Positions 35,431 to 48,181 of a DNA stretch of 64,000 bases are shown in pieces. The first letter of the stretch is position 1. The number at the start of each line of letters is the position of its first letter. The translations under genes were made by a program, and so were the position numbers. The notes beneath the pieces were generated by a model that saw nothing but the letters and a program-made list of their open reading frames with translations, was not told the DNA's origin and searched no databases. Origin of the DNA: Cloeon dipterum (lineage: Eukaryota; Arthropoda; Insecta; Ephemeroptera; Baetidae); the NCBI RefSeq assembly GCF_949628265.1, contig NC_088788.1:6696001-6760000 (forward strand), given 5' to 3'.

Positions 35431-37551
35431 ATGATTGTCCTTCTCGCCCTCGTCCTCTCTTTCAGTAAGTTTTTCCTTTTTTTTATCTGTTCCTTTGCTG
35501 TTGAATGTTTAGAACACACATAACTAGACGAGGGGTAAGCTGAATTTTTGCCTGGCAATATTTTAAACTTGAATTCTGATAGTGCTTAACATGTTGGGCC
35601 GCTATAAATATTCTCTTCTCCTGCACTCTTTAATTTTAGGCCCCCTTTCACCGGCGGCCGGCGCTGCATAACCAGATTCACGGCGGCTTGCGGCTGCCCA
35701 CGTGACCTCAAAATTTGCTGGCTGGCGAGGTGAAGCGTGGCTGGCAGTGACCTCTACAAACCTAATCTTTTCTAAAATATTTTTCTATCTATCACCGGGG
35801 TCCGAATTGCGCTCTGTGTTTGTTCTTGCCGGTCAAGTCAATATAGCGTCGAAAAAATGAAGGCCAATCAGGAGCTAGTCCAGCGGCCAATCGGAAGCGT
35901 AAAAAAAGTGGCGTGCTGACCTAATAATTTCATTTTTGCGAATTTTGTTACATTTGCATCAGCCTGATGTGCCATCTAACTAACGGACGATTCGCCAATT
36001 ATGCCGGGCTAATAACCTGTTAATAAAGAAATAACATTGGATTTTACAATGGGCCCATTTTGAAGCTGTGCAGTAAACTATTGTGCATCTTAAGCATGCG
36101 CAGTATGCTCAGATCGCTTCTTAAATCTCACAGGGAGGCTGAAATTCATCACTGCGCATGCGTGACCCACATTAAATTCTTCTGCGCAGTATCGTGATTC
36201 CCACCTGGGGGCCGGGTGGCGACCTGTGTTGATTCCCGCCAGTCAAAAGTCGATATGGCGTCGAAATAATGGCGGCCAATCAGGAGACAGTCCAGCGGCC
36301 TATCGGAAGCGTAAAAAAGAGGCGTGCTGACCTAATAATTTCATTTTCGCGAATTTTGTTACATTTCCATCGGCCTGATGTTCCAAATAACGGTCGATTC
36401 GCCAATTTCCGGGCTAATGAGCTGTTAGTAATGAATTAACAACAATGACGGTATTTTCATGGTAAATTTCTTTTTACCTTTGTAACTTTCCCGCCGTACT
36501 CGATACCAGACGCCATATCTGCGCGCTGCGTGAATCCAGACCCCGGTGCTATCTATCATATTGAGATTAATTAATTTGTTTTGTACATTTCAACGCGCAA
36601 GGAATAATCATTCAAAGGCTCAAGCAATAAAAACCTGTGCATATTAATTTCAGTCGCTGGAGGTGAAGTTGCTGTAACACCAGTGGATCCATCCGCTTAT
36701 CCTTATGTCGTGAGTGTCTCCTTCATAATTTTAATCTCTGTTCGTTTTCTAACCTTCAAAACTGGCAGGTGAAAGTGGATTTTCTTGGTATTCCTGAATA
36801 TATAACCGAACCTGCACTGATGGTTAGCGCTCGCTATATTCTGGCTTCAAAAACCGCAGACACCGAGTATAGACATAATCCCTTTTCCCTTTAAAAGGCT
36901 TTAGTCGAATGTTTATTATTTACAGACCAGCAGCTTTGAAAATCACCGACCAGGCGGGCAAGGTTCGGTCTGTGTTCAAAGTTACGCCGATTTTGGACGG
37001 GGTCTTCACCTACACATATCTGAAGGTTTGCGACAAATTCAACGGGAGGACGTATCCCATGACGGCATCCAGTTACAACGATTTGTCCTCAGACGTTCCA
37101 AACTCTGAAATGCTTTTCTACTACAATAACTCGGTATGAATGAGAATTTCCCTTGATTTTCGGAATTCATTCGAATTCGTTGCAGCACGTGCTTCAAAAA
37201 GTTCCCGCCACGGTGATGAGCACTGCCAACTGCACCATCTCATCTGGGGGGTCCATCAACGAAACAGGAATTTGCGTCTACCAGGACACCACTCCGGGTT
37301 TTTGCTCAGTGAGTTTAGCCATATCAAACAGGATTCATATTTAAATGTTATGATACAACTTGCAGTTCTTATCAAACTCATCCGACATTATGCGTTGGCC
37401 GTTGCTCTCAATCAATGGCCAACCTCAAGGATTTTTAGAATACTACGGTTGCGATGCTACCATGACCGTCACGGATGATTTTGATTTCAACAACATCGGC
37501 TACTACCGTTCGGATATCATCGATGTCATCCCCTTGGTGACCATCAAATAG
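35431..37551 (+). CDS. Secreted protein, probable inactive serine-protease homologue, 234 residues, six exons
   Basis: Exons 35431-35464, 36654-36709, 36769-36866, 36926-37133, 37186-37308 and 37366-37551 join in phase to 705 bases. A signal peptide (MIVLLALVLSF) is followed by IAGGEVAV and SAYPYVVKVDF, resembling the IVGG...FPW start of trypsin-type domains. PALMVSARYILAS matches the segment that normally ends in the catalytic TAAHC, but the histidine is absent. GICVYQDTTPGFCS sits where GDSGGP would be, and no GDSGG serine motif exists. Length after the signal (about 220) suits this fold. Sequons include NCT, NET and NSS. Known inactive homologues act as cofactors or binding proteins in arthropod immunity and reproduction; assignment here is inference from faint similarity. 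AATAAA is at 37573. Intron 1 is long (1.2 kb) and holds repeats. Confidence 0.72.
35815..36430. repeat. Two ~200-bp direct copies inside intron 1 of the protease-like gene
   Basis: About 35815-36020 and 36228-36430 share aaggccaatcagga/cggccaatcagga, gtccagcggcc, atcggaagcgtaaaaaa, gcgtgctgacctaataattt and gcgaattttgttacattt. Between them are two copies of gcgcatgcg/gcatgcgcag. Related GC-rich patches occur at 16820-17060 and 22290-22360, so this is a dispersed family. Confidence 0.8.
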
Positions 37552-37661
37552 ACTCCAATGGAAAATTCCCGCAATAAAGAATTAATTGTGAAACAGAATA
37601 TCTCTTTTGCTTTGATGCACACAATGAAATTCAACCATTTTTTTGCATGAAAAAAAAGTTA

Positions 37662-37745
37662 TATTTCGTCCTGGTCCCGATAAAATTGCGCAACGTTCAA
37701 CAAAAAAACACCCAAATTTTCATTGTCGAATTGATTATTGACCTT
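37662..37745 (+). repeat. Dispersed repeat, partner of 50212-50295
   Basis: The block tcgtcctggtcccgataaaa through cccaaattttcattgtcgaa is matched in reverse complement at 50212-50295 with few differences, and weaker similarity extends about 60 bases downstream. No conserved long frame. Confidence 0.75.
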
Positions 37746-37749
37746 TTTT

Positions 37750-39662
37750 CTGTGTTGCAAAAATCGAAAATCAACCTTTTTGTTGGGGATACTGGGAAAA
37801 GGCGCTGCCACAGCGATATAATATATCTATTTGAGTAAATCTTCTTATGGTTCGTCTTTCCGAATCCAAAGTCATCTAAAAATTTGTATCTAATATTTGA
37901 TTTCATTGATTATATACCCTGACAACATGCGGCTATCCTGACCAAACCTATTTTTCCTTGTAACATTTAATGTGTAAAATGTTTGCAATGTAACGGCAGT
38001 TCTCCCGTTTGAAAAATAATATTTGGTAGACAGCGAACTTGTAGAAAAAAAAACACAAAATTTACAATCCTTCCTTAATTTTTGAATGAAAAAATAGCGT
38101 TAAAACTTAAACAGGGCTAATATTTTCATATTTCAGCAATTCATTTCCTCTTGAAATTGTCATCATCTTCTGTGCCTTAAATTTATTTTCTCTGGCTAAT
38201 TTCTCAAAGCAATCTTGCCTTTCTTGTTGAAACGTTCGTATTATTTCAGCTTGATTATTCCATTGTGAATTTGCTTGTGGAAAACAAACAGCAGCAAGCC
38301 GCACGAGCAGCCTCGGCGTTGATTGGTTTTAATTAGCTGAGCTGGATGTGCAGCAAGCAGCTTTTAATGATATCGCGCGCTGTGCAAGTTTTAATGGCTC
38401 TGTTTCCACTGCTGCTGCCGCCCGCCGTCGAGAGAGTGAGAGAGTGCTTTCATTAATAAAGCCAAAAGTGACGCTCTCGTCGGCGTGATTAGCATGCCAG
38501 CAGCAGCAGCAGCCGCCCGCCCGCTCTCTAATTGATGAATAATCATTATATTTCGAAAAAGCTGCTGCTGCCGGCGACGCACACACACACACAAGACCTG
38601 ACATGCGGGTCTGCCTACACACGCGCTCCGCAGGCGCTGGCTGGCTGGCGAAACATTGCTGTTCTCCTTTTGTTTGCCTTTTCAGTTTGCGTTTGTTGCG
38701 TCAAATCTCTGAGTTCTGTTTTGCCGCTGGCGGATCATTCCATGCGGATGGAAAATTGTTCGAATGAGGTTAATCTTTTTATAGAAATATCGTCCGAGGG
38801 AAAAATGAAATTCTTTTTTTATAACAACAACAATATACATTTTTTACGCTCTATATAATTAACAAGGTGATTTTATTCAACACAAATATACTTTTACATG
38901 ATAAAGGTAGAAAATGTGACCAATTTAAGCTTAAATGGGAGTAGATTATTCCAAAACTTTGTATTGGGGAACTATTTGACTAATTTATCATGATTGAAAA
39001 CAATATTCACATTCAAGGGAGTGTAAAATTGTAAAATGAATTTAGGGTGATTTGAACTTGTTACGTTCTCATTGTCAGTAAAAAAATTAACAACAAATTG
39101 GCGCTCTTTATGAAAATAATAGTTTGAAAAAATTAAAAAATATTTTAAAAATAAATCAAATAAACTAAAGTTCTGCTTTCTGGGCTTATTTAAAACATAT
39201 TTAGAATTTTGTTTTGAATATCTTAAAAAAAAAACACTTTAACCAATAATTGCAATATCATAAAATTTGAACATAATCCCAAGCGAACAAAAACTGGACT
39301 TATAAAATTTTTGTATTTAATCTTTCTGGAGACGTCAAAGAAAATAACGGATTGAAAGGATTTCATTCAGATGAAACTTAATGTAGTAAAATCTCGCATA
39401 AACTTTACCTTACAAAAATTAACAAGCCTAAAATTCCATCCCAAATTTTAATTAAATAATGATAAACAACAGCAAAACTACTGTCTAAAATAAAGCACCA
39501 AATTCCCATAAATAAGAAATTTCAATGTGCTCCCCAGTTTTAATTAATTAATATTTTTAACAATCTACTCACCAATATAAAATCATTGACTCTGGCTTGA
39601 AAATAACCTGCTAATAATAAAATTTATCTCTTTCCCTTTTAGGGTGCTTTTATGGCAACTGA
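37750..39662. other. Intergenic region with simple repeats
   Basis: Contains a (CAG)n run near 38500, a (CA)n run at 38580-38593 and gagagtgagagag at 38432. Open frames at 38330-38860 follow these simple repeats and have no splice support. The remainder is AT-rich. Confidence 0.45.
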
Positions 39663-39986
39663 ATGTCGGACGTGCTGAAGTGTTGGTGCTGTCAGGTTTC
39701 TTTCTGCTTTTCGCCTGGTGGAGAGCTACTTTATTGGAACATGTCCGAGGGTCTGATCGAAAGTACTGATATTTCCTCGGCCGCGACCTCCACGTCCTCA
39801 CTCAGCAGCTCGAGTGGCTGCTTCAGCATCTCGACACAAATGAACACGGACAGCGGACGCAGAAGCAGCGCTTTCGGTCGATGCAGCTCAGAAAAAGCTT
39901 TTGCTGCACCTTTTAAATCAAATTCCTGGCAGACAAAATTGTATTTATTTAATTATTTGTGGTTTCCTTATGAGGCGGCGCCTTGA
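39663..39986 (+). CDS. Possible small Ser-rich protein or exon (107 codons)
   Basis: ATG at 39663 lies 20 bases after a good acceptor (tctctttcccttttag at 39642) and is preceded in frame by TGA. The frame reads MSDVLKCWCCQVSFCF, then a Ser-rich stretch (SSAATSTSSLSSSSGC) and ends at 39986. The GC content of 39690-39900 rises well above the AT-rich flanks, as at coding exons elsewhere here. No domain is recognised and no second exon was found, so this could be a chance frame or part of a gene whose other exons lie far off. Confidence 0.35.
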   Translation: MSDVLKCWCCQVSFCFSPGGELLYWNMSEGLIESTDISSAATSTSSLSSSSGCFSISTQMNTDSGRRSSAFGRCSSEKAFAAPFKSNSWQTKLYLFNYLWFPYEAAP

Positions 39987-39989
39987 TGT

Positions 39990-41719
39990 CTCGATTAAAA
40001 TATAACTTTTCTCAAAAACGGAATATTTTTCAGGACCCCCCATTTGAAACAAAATCCTTTTGCATCCTTTTCCTATGTTGAGATGTACGATAACTTTCCC
40101 CTTTTCTGTTATCAATAAGCTTATAATTATTAAGTCAAAGTCCATTTTTTAATTTAAAAACTAGAAAATTCAAAATAAATTATTACCTTTCATATTACCT
40201 GCATTGTTTTGGAAGAAAATAACTTGCTAGGATTTTTACTACCATTTTTTATTCAATATATAATTATTTTGGTGGAACCTTTAGGTTGAGCCTCGTTGAT
40301 TGGAAATATTTAAACACTTAAACTCCACCTGTCTTATTTATTATTCGAGTTAGATTTTTATCTATTCTGTTTTTCTCTCTCACAAATGATGACAATAAAG
40401 AAAAACAGGCTGACATCCCATTGAAAAGAATTGCACTCAATAAATAGTTATCTGTTTGAGACAAGAAGAATGAATTCTGGCCATTCCACCATAAAATTCA
40501 AGTAAACCCTGGAAAAATATTACTTTCTTTCAGTTTCAAAGAGGACCGAGTAAATTTTCTCCTAAAATCCAGCGTAAAATTGCTGTATTAGAGCAGAGCA
40601 GCCTAAGCAGATGAATTTCCATTCAGTGCACGCGGGGCAAAGGCTTTTTAATAATCCACACGATGAGAAACGAGCCGAAAAATCGCGCGTCAAGAACTAG
40701 CTACTCGCATTTCTGACACGCGCGCGTTCAATTTATGAGAGTGGAAACACCTGCCGAAGAAGGAGAATGATGAGAAGAAAAGTCTTGGCCGACCTGCTTT
40801 CCAGATCAAAAAACTGGCTGCAGCATAGCGCTTTGAAAACGCGGCCATTCATAGCTGAAAGAGAGCGAGAGAGCGAGCAAAGTTAAGGGGTTTGGATTTC
40901 CTTGATGCAGCCTATAATAGCCTGGCCGGCTTATTCGGACGAAATGGAAAGAAAAGCAGCTAGTAGTGCATGCGGATCGATTCGGCGGAGCGCGGTGCGA
41001 GATTGAAATCTGCGGCTATTTGAAGCTCGCACAATGCCACAGTTTATTACCCCCTTCAAATGATCCTTTTGTTAAAAAGGAAAGAGCCAAAGCCTTTATT
41101 GCTCGCCTACTTTTATTTTACGTCGGCACATTATTATTTTTTCTTCGGCCGCAATTTTCTAGCACTTTCGCAACACTCCTTAATCGAAATATTTCGCGTA
41201 AAATGATTTTTTCTGTATTTCTAATTAAAAATTTACATCAAACGTAATTTACTCATTCTCTCTGGGCAGTTTTTGAGCTGTCAAGCTTTAGTGTGGCAGA
41301 ATATTATTTCGAAATTAGACCTGCGCTCTGCTGGCGCGGTTTCGGGGCGTGGTGCCGGGAATGCCAGGATTTGAATTAATTAATATTTCAGCCGACGGAT
41401 TAGGCGCGCGATTGCTCCTCTCGTTTGCATTTAAATGCGAGACCCAGCATTTCCCCCCTTTTAATCAACTTGCAAAGGTAAAAATGCGCACTAGGTTGGT
41501 TACAAGAGAGAATAATTACAATTGCGTCACAGTGGAATGTAGTTTATTTGCTTCAGTTTGAGCTACGCTTACAAATAAAAATCAGCCTTTTTTAGTTTTG
41601 GAGTCAAACCTCGCCAACGAGGATTAAGCGTATCACACATTAGACATTTCGTCACTGAGCACAATTAAAACAGGCATAATTTTGCCAACACGGCTAATAC
41701 AATTAATTTGCAATTTTCT
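39990..41719. other. Intergenic region
   Basis: No supported exon. A gagagcgagagagcgagc tract and cctataatagcc near 40862-40920 look like a possible promoter, but no coding sequence follows that I can link to it. Confidence 0.4.
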
Positions 41720-42300
41720 TCATTTCATAACATTCTGCGACTCCATTTGGTCTTCAAGTCTCAAGCACTCGAGGTCAACGTCCTATGCACGGAACCACAA
41801 AATAATATCATGAAAACAGTAATTTTTATTATTTCTGATTTACCTCGAGTTTCCTTTTCAGGTCCCTAATTCTAACTGAGAGAGTGCTGTCGATATTTCT
41901 GGCCCTCGACAGCGCCTCGGCCAGGTCAGTGTAGTCCAGTTTGTCGTCAGGGTAGGTGACAGCCTCGTTGTACCTGACGCGGAAACGGTTGAAGTAGTAG
42001 TAGCGGTGGGTGAGCCGCTGCTTGCTTGCCTCCTCCAACATCCTCACCAACTCTGTCCGCTCCATCTGCGCGGTGAGCAATTTCCCAAACTGCGGAAAAG
42101 GTGAGATTAGTGCTTGAAACACCTGCCACTGGATGCAGTTACTGATTGTTTGAATATTTAGGGAGTTTGCTTAATACCACGCTCCGTTAAAATGCAATAA
42201 AAGGCTCGAAAACTTATAAAACTAAATACAAAATTCGTACCATTTCCTCTTCATGGTTGTCAAGGTCTTGTTGAAATGATATATCACCATTATTCGCCAT
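41720..42300 (-). CDS. Small coiled-coil protein, 122 residues, three exons
   Basis: Exons 42300-42241, 42089-41844 and 41782-41720 are all phase 0 and total 369 bases. The ATG at 42300 follows an acceptor (aattattatttcag), and a GTGAGT donor near 42760 suggests a non-coding first exon. Residues 20-100 are strongly charged and helical with heptad-like spacing (LLTAQMERTELVRMLEEASK; ALSRARNIDSTLSVRIRDLK), separated by an aromatic segment HRYYYFNRFRVRYNE. There is no signal peptide, membrane span or metal motif. It is probably a cytosolic or nuclear subunit that acts by coiled-coil contacts; the complex is unknown. The middle exon is clearly GC-richer than its surroundings, supporting it as a genuine conserved gene. 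Confidence 0.82.
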
Positions 42301-45181
42301 CGTGCAACTTCTGAAATAATAATTTCCAGTTTCAAAAAGAGATTTTTTTAGAAAAAAAATTATCTACGTCTAGAATATACTTGTTTGCAACATATTTATG
42401 TGACATATTGGCAATACAAATTATTTAACTAGTGAGAGCAACACATTTTAGGGTGTGTTTTGTAAACATAAAATAATTTAACTTAAAAAGGAATAGCTTT
42501 GTAAAAATAATCACTTTTTTAAGATGTTTTTAAGTGGCAAAAAATAATAATCAGAAATTGTTTCTAGACTTTACAATAATTGGTATTGAAAGAAAACAAT
42601 AATTTCATTCTTAAAGAGCTGAAAATAAGGTTTAAAACCAAATTGTTATAAATCGACCACTGGATTTTGAATTTATTGCAATATTCCAGGCCTCGATCAG
42701 CAACATTGGCAGTAAAATTCGCAATATTATACTCACATAGATCTAGTTGTCCACTCACCACGTGGGTGCCTTTGCCTGAGCGTCATCAAGTAAATGATTT
42801 CTTAAGGGATGGGGCGCGGTTCGCACCTAGGGATGTGCATAACACTGATTATCGACATTTTCTGGGAATTCTCAGACTGTCAAATGAGTCAGAAGTGTTG
42901 AAGCATTTTGATTTGGAACACTATCTCAAAACCATTTATAATATAATAAATTTTTTTAATATCTCATGGTAAAAAAGAAAATATCCGGATTTCCCGCAGG
43001 CTTTGGCACCTGCAACGCCCACCTTTCAAGATATTCTTTTACAAATTAAAATCACATGTACCCATTATACAGAAAAAATCAGATATTTTGATATTTGAAT
43101 TCATATGCATTGTTCCCCAGTATCAGAAATGTGGAAATATTTGAGGGCCAATAATAAAAAAAATGGTTCCAATGTCAACACAACAACAAAATTCATAACA
43201 AAACATTTGACACAGGATTTCAATTAAAAATTGGATTTGGCGATGATTTTTGAGCCCCAAAATCATTTGATTTGGCCACTAGGCATCAGTTATTGCAGAA
43301 AGTAATTGGATTACTTACGTATTTGGATGGAAATTCGAAGAATTTTGCAAAAAATTCTTGCAAACAGCACGCACGAAGAGGAAAATCTTGCCGCGCTTGG
43401 CGTAATCCCCGCTCCCCGCCAACACAGGCTGCAGGCTGTGTTGAAAATCTTGAGACAGTGACACCAACCTCACCAAATAAATACCCGGCACGAAAAATGT
43501 AAAAAATTTACGGAAGGACCGCAATCTTGTTTTAAATAAGTATAAAATTGTTTTAAATATGCCAAGAAAGAGAATTCAACCGAGAAATTTGTTTCTCTCC
43601 CTAAATAAAAATATCATTGGGACTGTTGTTTTTCCATGGTTTTGGTGGTAGCTCTTAGACAGAACTCAACACATGAAAAGGATGGGATCGATGGGATAGA
43701 ATTCAAAACAAACATTATCATGTATTTTTTTCGGGATTTCTGCGTATTTAAAATGCAGTTTTAAAAAGTGACAAGTGATCAAAACAATAATGAAGGACTC
43801 CTGGTGGAATTTTTCGGTGCAGACTGTGGAGTACGTATTATTTACTCGCTAAATTCCGCGTTTATTATACATTCAGAAACGATATCAATTAAGGCTAACA
43901 GCAGGCTATGTAATGTTATTTCCAGGGCTCACAATCAGAATGATGGCAGCAATTTTCGATGGAGTTAAAACCTTGGAATGCTGAGGGAATTGGTGAGCTT
44001 CCGGCAGTTTTTGGAACCATAAAAAAATGGACGAGCAGCTGATGTCTAAATCACAAAAGGTAAAGTCAAACTGCGAATCTTGTGATGTCGATAGATAAAT
44101 ATCTAAAAAATTATTAATAAAGCCTGTTCATTTTAGGCCGTCCCGTGCACTTTTGGATTTAATTCTGCGTGGCCAAGGACCGATAGAGCAGTGTTTGAAA
44201 ATTTCACCTCGACTTGGAACCACAGGATGAGCTGAAAATGGATTCCCCTCTGTATACCAGCTGCAATTGGGTACTAATTTTCCCAATCATTAACCTAGGA
44301 TGGCGCCCAAAGGTGCTTTAAACGTAAATTTATCTGAGGAAGCTGAAATATTTGCTAACAAGGAGAGAACAATAAATATAATATCTGTTTTTATTACAGA
44401 ATTGTTGCCGAATGAAGACGATAGTCCGAAACTGGAACTGATCAAGGCATAAGGCTTGGTAAAGTTGGAGAAGCAAAAGGACATATGAGCTAGCTTGATA
44501 GCTTCATCTCTCAGCTGAAGCCTAAATGATGCAGGATTTTGGTAATGTTTACTGTGCCCTTGTTGGCTTCATATAGTGAGACTGAAAACCAGGGCCAAGT
44601 TAAAAGTAATTTTTTGGGGAATGATTTGAGGCACTTAAGCATTTAAAGAATAGCTGATTATATTTTTGAATTAATATAAGAAGAAAATAATCATAATAAA
44701 TCTATTTTCCTTCGTGAAGCCCCGGAAAATTTTATTGTTAAGCAGTTCCAACTAAAACACGTTAAAAACATAATATCATAGGCGAAAAATTAATCTGTCG
44801 TGTTGTTGATGGTGTGCAAGTGCCCATATTTCACTTGAAAACTCATAACATTCTAAACCTTGCAATCAAGTTGTTAGTTTTAAAGTTTTAAACATCCATT
44901 CTTGAAACTGTTCATCTTTTGAGAATTTAAATTTGCACTTCTTCATTGACAAACCATCACATTGATAAATAATAATCCTATTAACTACAAAACATAACGC
45001 GTCTATAAATCATATGAATATTTTTAATAATAATTATGATATATTGATGGCCGAAGCGGCAAGCCACAAATTTGAAGATCGATAGCAGATTGTTTGTGAC
45101 AGCAATTTTAAGCAGATTCTTTTCCTCATTTTCCATGGCAACCAAGATAACATGAAGGGCATAGATCTTAGTGTTCGCCAA
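42301..45181. other. Intergenic region with possible decayed coding pieces
   Basis: A plus-strand stretch at 43768-43970 and several short pieces at 44130-44480 read like protein (for example EGLLVEFFGADCGV) but are broken by stops and lack joined splice phases. They may be remnants of one retrotransposed or pseudogene sequence. No intact gene. Confidence 0.35.
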
Positions 45182-45397
45182 GTGGTATTTACCAGCATGG
45201 TATTTAACGGTAAATACCACCAAGTTTTTACCAGGTATTTACCAGGAAAGTGGTATTTTTAGCATATAATAAATTAATAATTAATTAAATAGTTGAAAGT
45301 GTGCCCCGGAGCAAAAAAATGGCACTTGAAACTGGTAAATACCGCTGGTATTTACCACTGGTATGGTAAAAATTTAAAACTGGTATATTCCGAACCC
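45182..45397. repeat. Cluster of GGTAAATACC palindromes within a short inverted-repeat-like element
   Basis: Within 215 bases the motif tggtatttacca or its variants occurs at 45183, 45199, 45209, 45234, 45251, 45333, 45347 and 45359, on both strands, most densely at the two ends. The outer edges also mirror each other (gtgttcgcc at left, ggcgaaca-like ggttcggaa complement at right). Weaker copies continue to about 46200 (tttttacca). Confidence 0.75.
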
Positions 45398-45399
45398 TG

Positions 45400-47426
45400 A
45401 TAGATCTCCTCTCTGACAGGAAAGAGCTCAAATTGAATCTCCATTATGCACATCTATAAATTTAAGAAGAACTGAATGGCTCTACTACTGAAGGTACACC
45501 TGAGCGCACTCACTCCCAGCAACCAACCATCAGACGTTCCTTCTCAGCAAAACTCTCATCTCACACGTTGGATCTTTCTTTAGGATGAAGTGATGCTCAA
45601 AATTGTTTTCTGTCAAGGATTGATTAGATTAGAACATTTATTAGACACCTACGGCGTACAGTAAGAAATTTGCTATATTAAAAAATTTATAAAGTATGGA
45701 AACACTGACTTAATATTTAGCAGCATTGAACAATTTAGAATTATACTTCTATTTTTATAATTGAGCATTTTAATGTCATACATTATTCATTTTACAAAAT
45801 TGGCATTTACAACTGACAGAAATATCTAGATGGAAACGTTTCTCTTTACACATAAGGAAATGATAACCATAGGAGGAGTGTCTCGTAAAAACATTCCGAT
45901 CTTTACAATAAGAAAGCCACAAGTTCTTAATTATTATTGCTGGCAGGGTTGCTTCACCACTGGTTTTTACCACCTAATTTTTTACCAATTTCTTGCGCAA
46001 GAAATAAAATAAATAAATTTATTCCATTATTCACTTGTGAAAAAGATTTTTTTTTTAAATTGGCATCAATTTATAAAAAAAATCTGACAATTTTTAAAGT
46101 CGGGGTCGATAGCTAATAATTAGAAAATTATTGAGCACTGACTTGCAAACATTGCCTGCAGGAAACTGGTAAAATTGGGAGAAGCCGCTTTTTACCACTC
46201 CTTTGCATAATTTAAAAAAAAATCGGGTGTTCGCAACAGCAGTGATAGCTGGTGTGCTGTGCTATCAAGGATTGAAGTCATTTTTTTTAATTTTACACCT
46301 TTTCAATGTTTATCAATTAAGCATTTTAGTGTACTGTCGTTTTGCGGTATCAAGCAAGAGGATGCATCATTTACTTAGATAGAACTAAATTGTTTTCCGC
46401 TCCCCCGCAGCAAGGAGAGCAGAGATGAAAATTAAATAATGCGCCGCTTCCCCGAAATGCAATTGCTATGTTCGGCAAGAGTTTTTCCGACCGATCATTG
46501 GGTTTTAATCTCCTTACTCTGCACTTATAGCGTTCAGTGGCCGAGCTCAAAAAGCACTCAGAAAATGCTCCCATCTTTTACTATTTAGCGCTGAATCCGT
46601 GTCAAAAAAAGATAAATAATGCCTCATCCGGCTTGATTTGTTTTCTACCAAGTGAAGCTCAAATTTTAAGATTTGGTGGAAAAATATCAATTTAAATTAT
46701 GAACTGCCATTCAAATTCCAAGAAATAAAGCAGAAATATTTGATGTTAAATAGCTAAGAGAAGAAATATTCCTCCAGCAATATCTTTTAAGTGCGGCATT
46801 AGATTTGAGCCAGCCAGATGATCAGCATCAGGATGACGGGGCTTCCCCCTCCGCTGCAGCTGCATCTTGAGCTAAAGAGGGTGGATTCCAACTTTTTACC
46901 TGCTCGCCTCTTCACCGCAGCAAGGCCACCGAGCGATCAGTAAACGCTCAGCAGCCAAGCGCAAAGCTACACAGCAATTGTGCGGCTATCATCGTGTGAG
47001 TGTATTTTCCCTTAATTTTTTCGAATATTATTATAAATATATTGTTGATTTCAAATCTGATAAAAGTCAGACTAATACATATTCTTTGAAATTATACTTC
47101 ATTTTTTCTCTTAAGCATCAGAATTCATGCCTCACTCTTGTTGCTAAGCCCGCGCGGAGCTGCTTTTAAAATATCTCGAGAGAAGCGTCACCCCCACCGC
47201 AGGCGGCAGGCAACAGAAAAGAGAAGCCGCTCCTTTTATGGGCCGAAAAGCATCAGATTCACCGCGTCGCACGTTATTTCCAAACACATGAAAAATAATA
47301 TTTCCTCGGAATTTACTGAGTATGATAGAAATGATCATGAAAATTACAGACATAAAATATTTACTCCCCTTCATATGATAAGCTAAATAGCATCCCTTAA
47401 AATATATTTTAAATACTAATTGCTCG
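45400..47426. other. Intergenic region with a possible first exon near 46.9 kb
   Basis: At 46940-46995 a GC-richer stretch with atcagtaaacgctcagc ends at atcgt followed by GTGAGTG, a good donor, which may be an untranslated first exon of a plus-strand gene. No TATA or downstream exon was linked. The remainder is AT-rich. Confidence 0.35.
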
Positions 47427-47829
47427 CATTGTTAAGGCACTCTCAGGAGTGTCAAAGCAATGAGAGGTATTTGAGCAGTTCGGAGATCTAATACTGGCTA
47501 CCCAATGTCAGAGATGGCAAAAAGTGGTTAGTTTAGTGACTCGAATTGCTCAAATTGCTCAACGGGCTGGGAGGCGCACCGGCGCCGACTCGCTACTTGC
47601 TGCTTTGCACCTTTCCAGCATGCGTGATTTGGCTTCACGGGACGAATGTCTAGCGTTTCAATGCAGTCCTCGGTGCGGAGGCAAGTGGCCCTTGAGTGGG
47701 CTGGGTCCCTGTGCGGCCTGGTGCGCCCATCTTATCCGTTCGCGGTGTTATTGGGACCCGGGTTTCAGCATTCGTGCTAGTGCAGTGCGCGCCCTTCCCG
47801 GTCCTCCGGTCCTCGGACAGGGATAAAAA
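47427..47829 (+). repeat. Dispersed element, copy 2
   Basis: Aligns with 48550-48957 over its whole length, and its last ~250 bases with the complement of 8696-8942. Begins near gctcgcattg and ends gacagggataaaaagagcaa. It keeps a ~100-codon open frame (QIAQRAGRRTGADSLLA) that the third copy shares only up to DECLAF, where a base change shifts the frame. No known transposon protein is recognised. Confidence 0.85.
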
Positions 47830-48181
47830 GAGCAAAAAAATATGAATTTATTTGATTAAATAAAAAAGTCATGTACAACTGTATTTGCCTTATTAAGAGT
47901 ATAAAAACTAATCGCAATGAATGAACTGCGGAGTTGTTGCTCCTATTAAATGTGCTCCTGTCAATATTACTTAAAATTCAAGCGTTGATGTCTCCTCGCA
48001 GAGAGAAAAACGCTAGAGAAAACAAACATAATTGCCATAATTGCACTCACAAAGAAATAAGAAAAAAATCAATCGTTCAGATATCTAGAGGAAAAAATTA
48101 GCGCGAAAACACGGCAATTTTTGCTTACGCCATTTATTCTCAAATATCACACATATTCTTTCACTCCGCTAGCTTTGCACT

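Noticed and set aside
38329-38858. Frames around the CAG and CA runs
   Set aside because: Open only because of simple repeats; no supporting splice sites.
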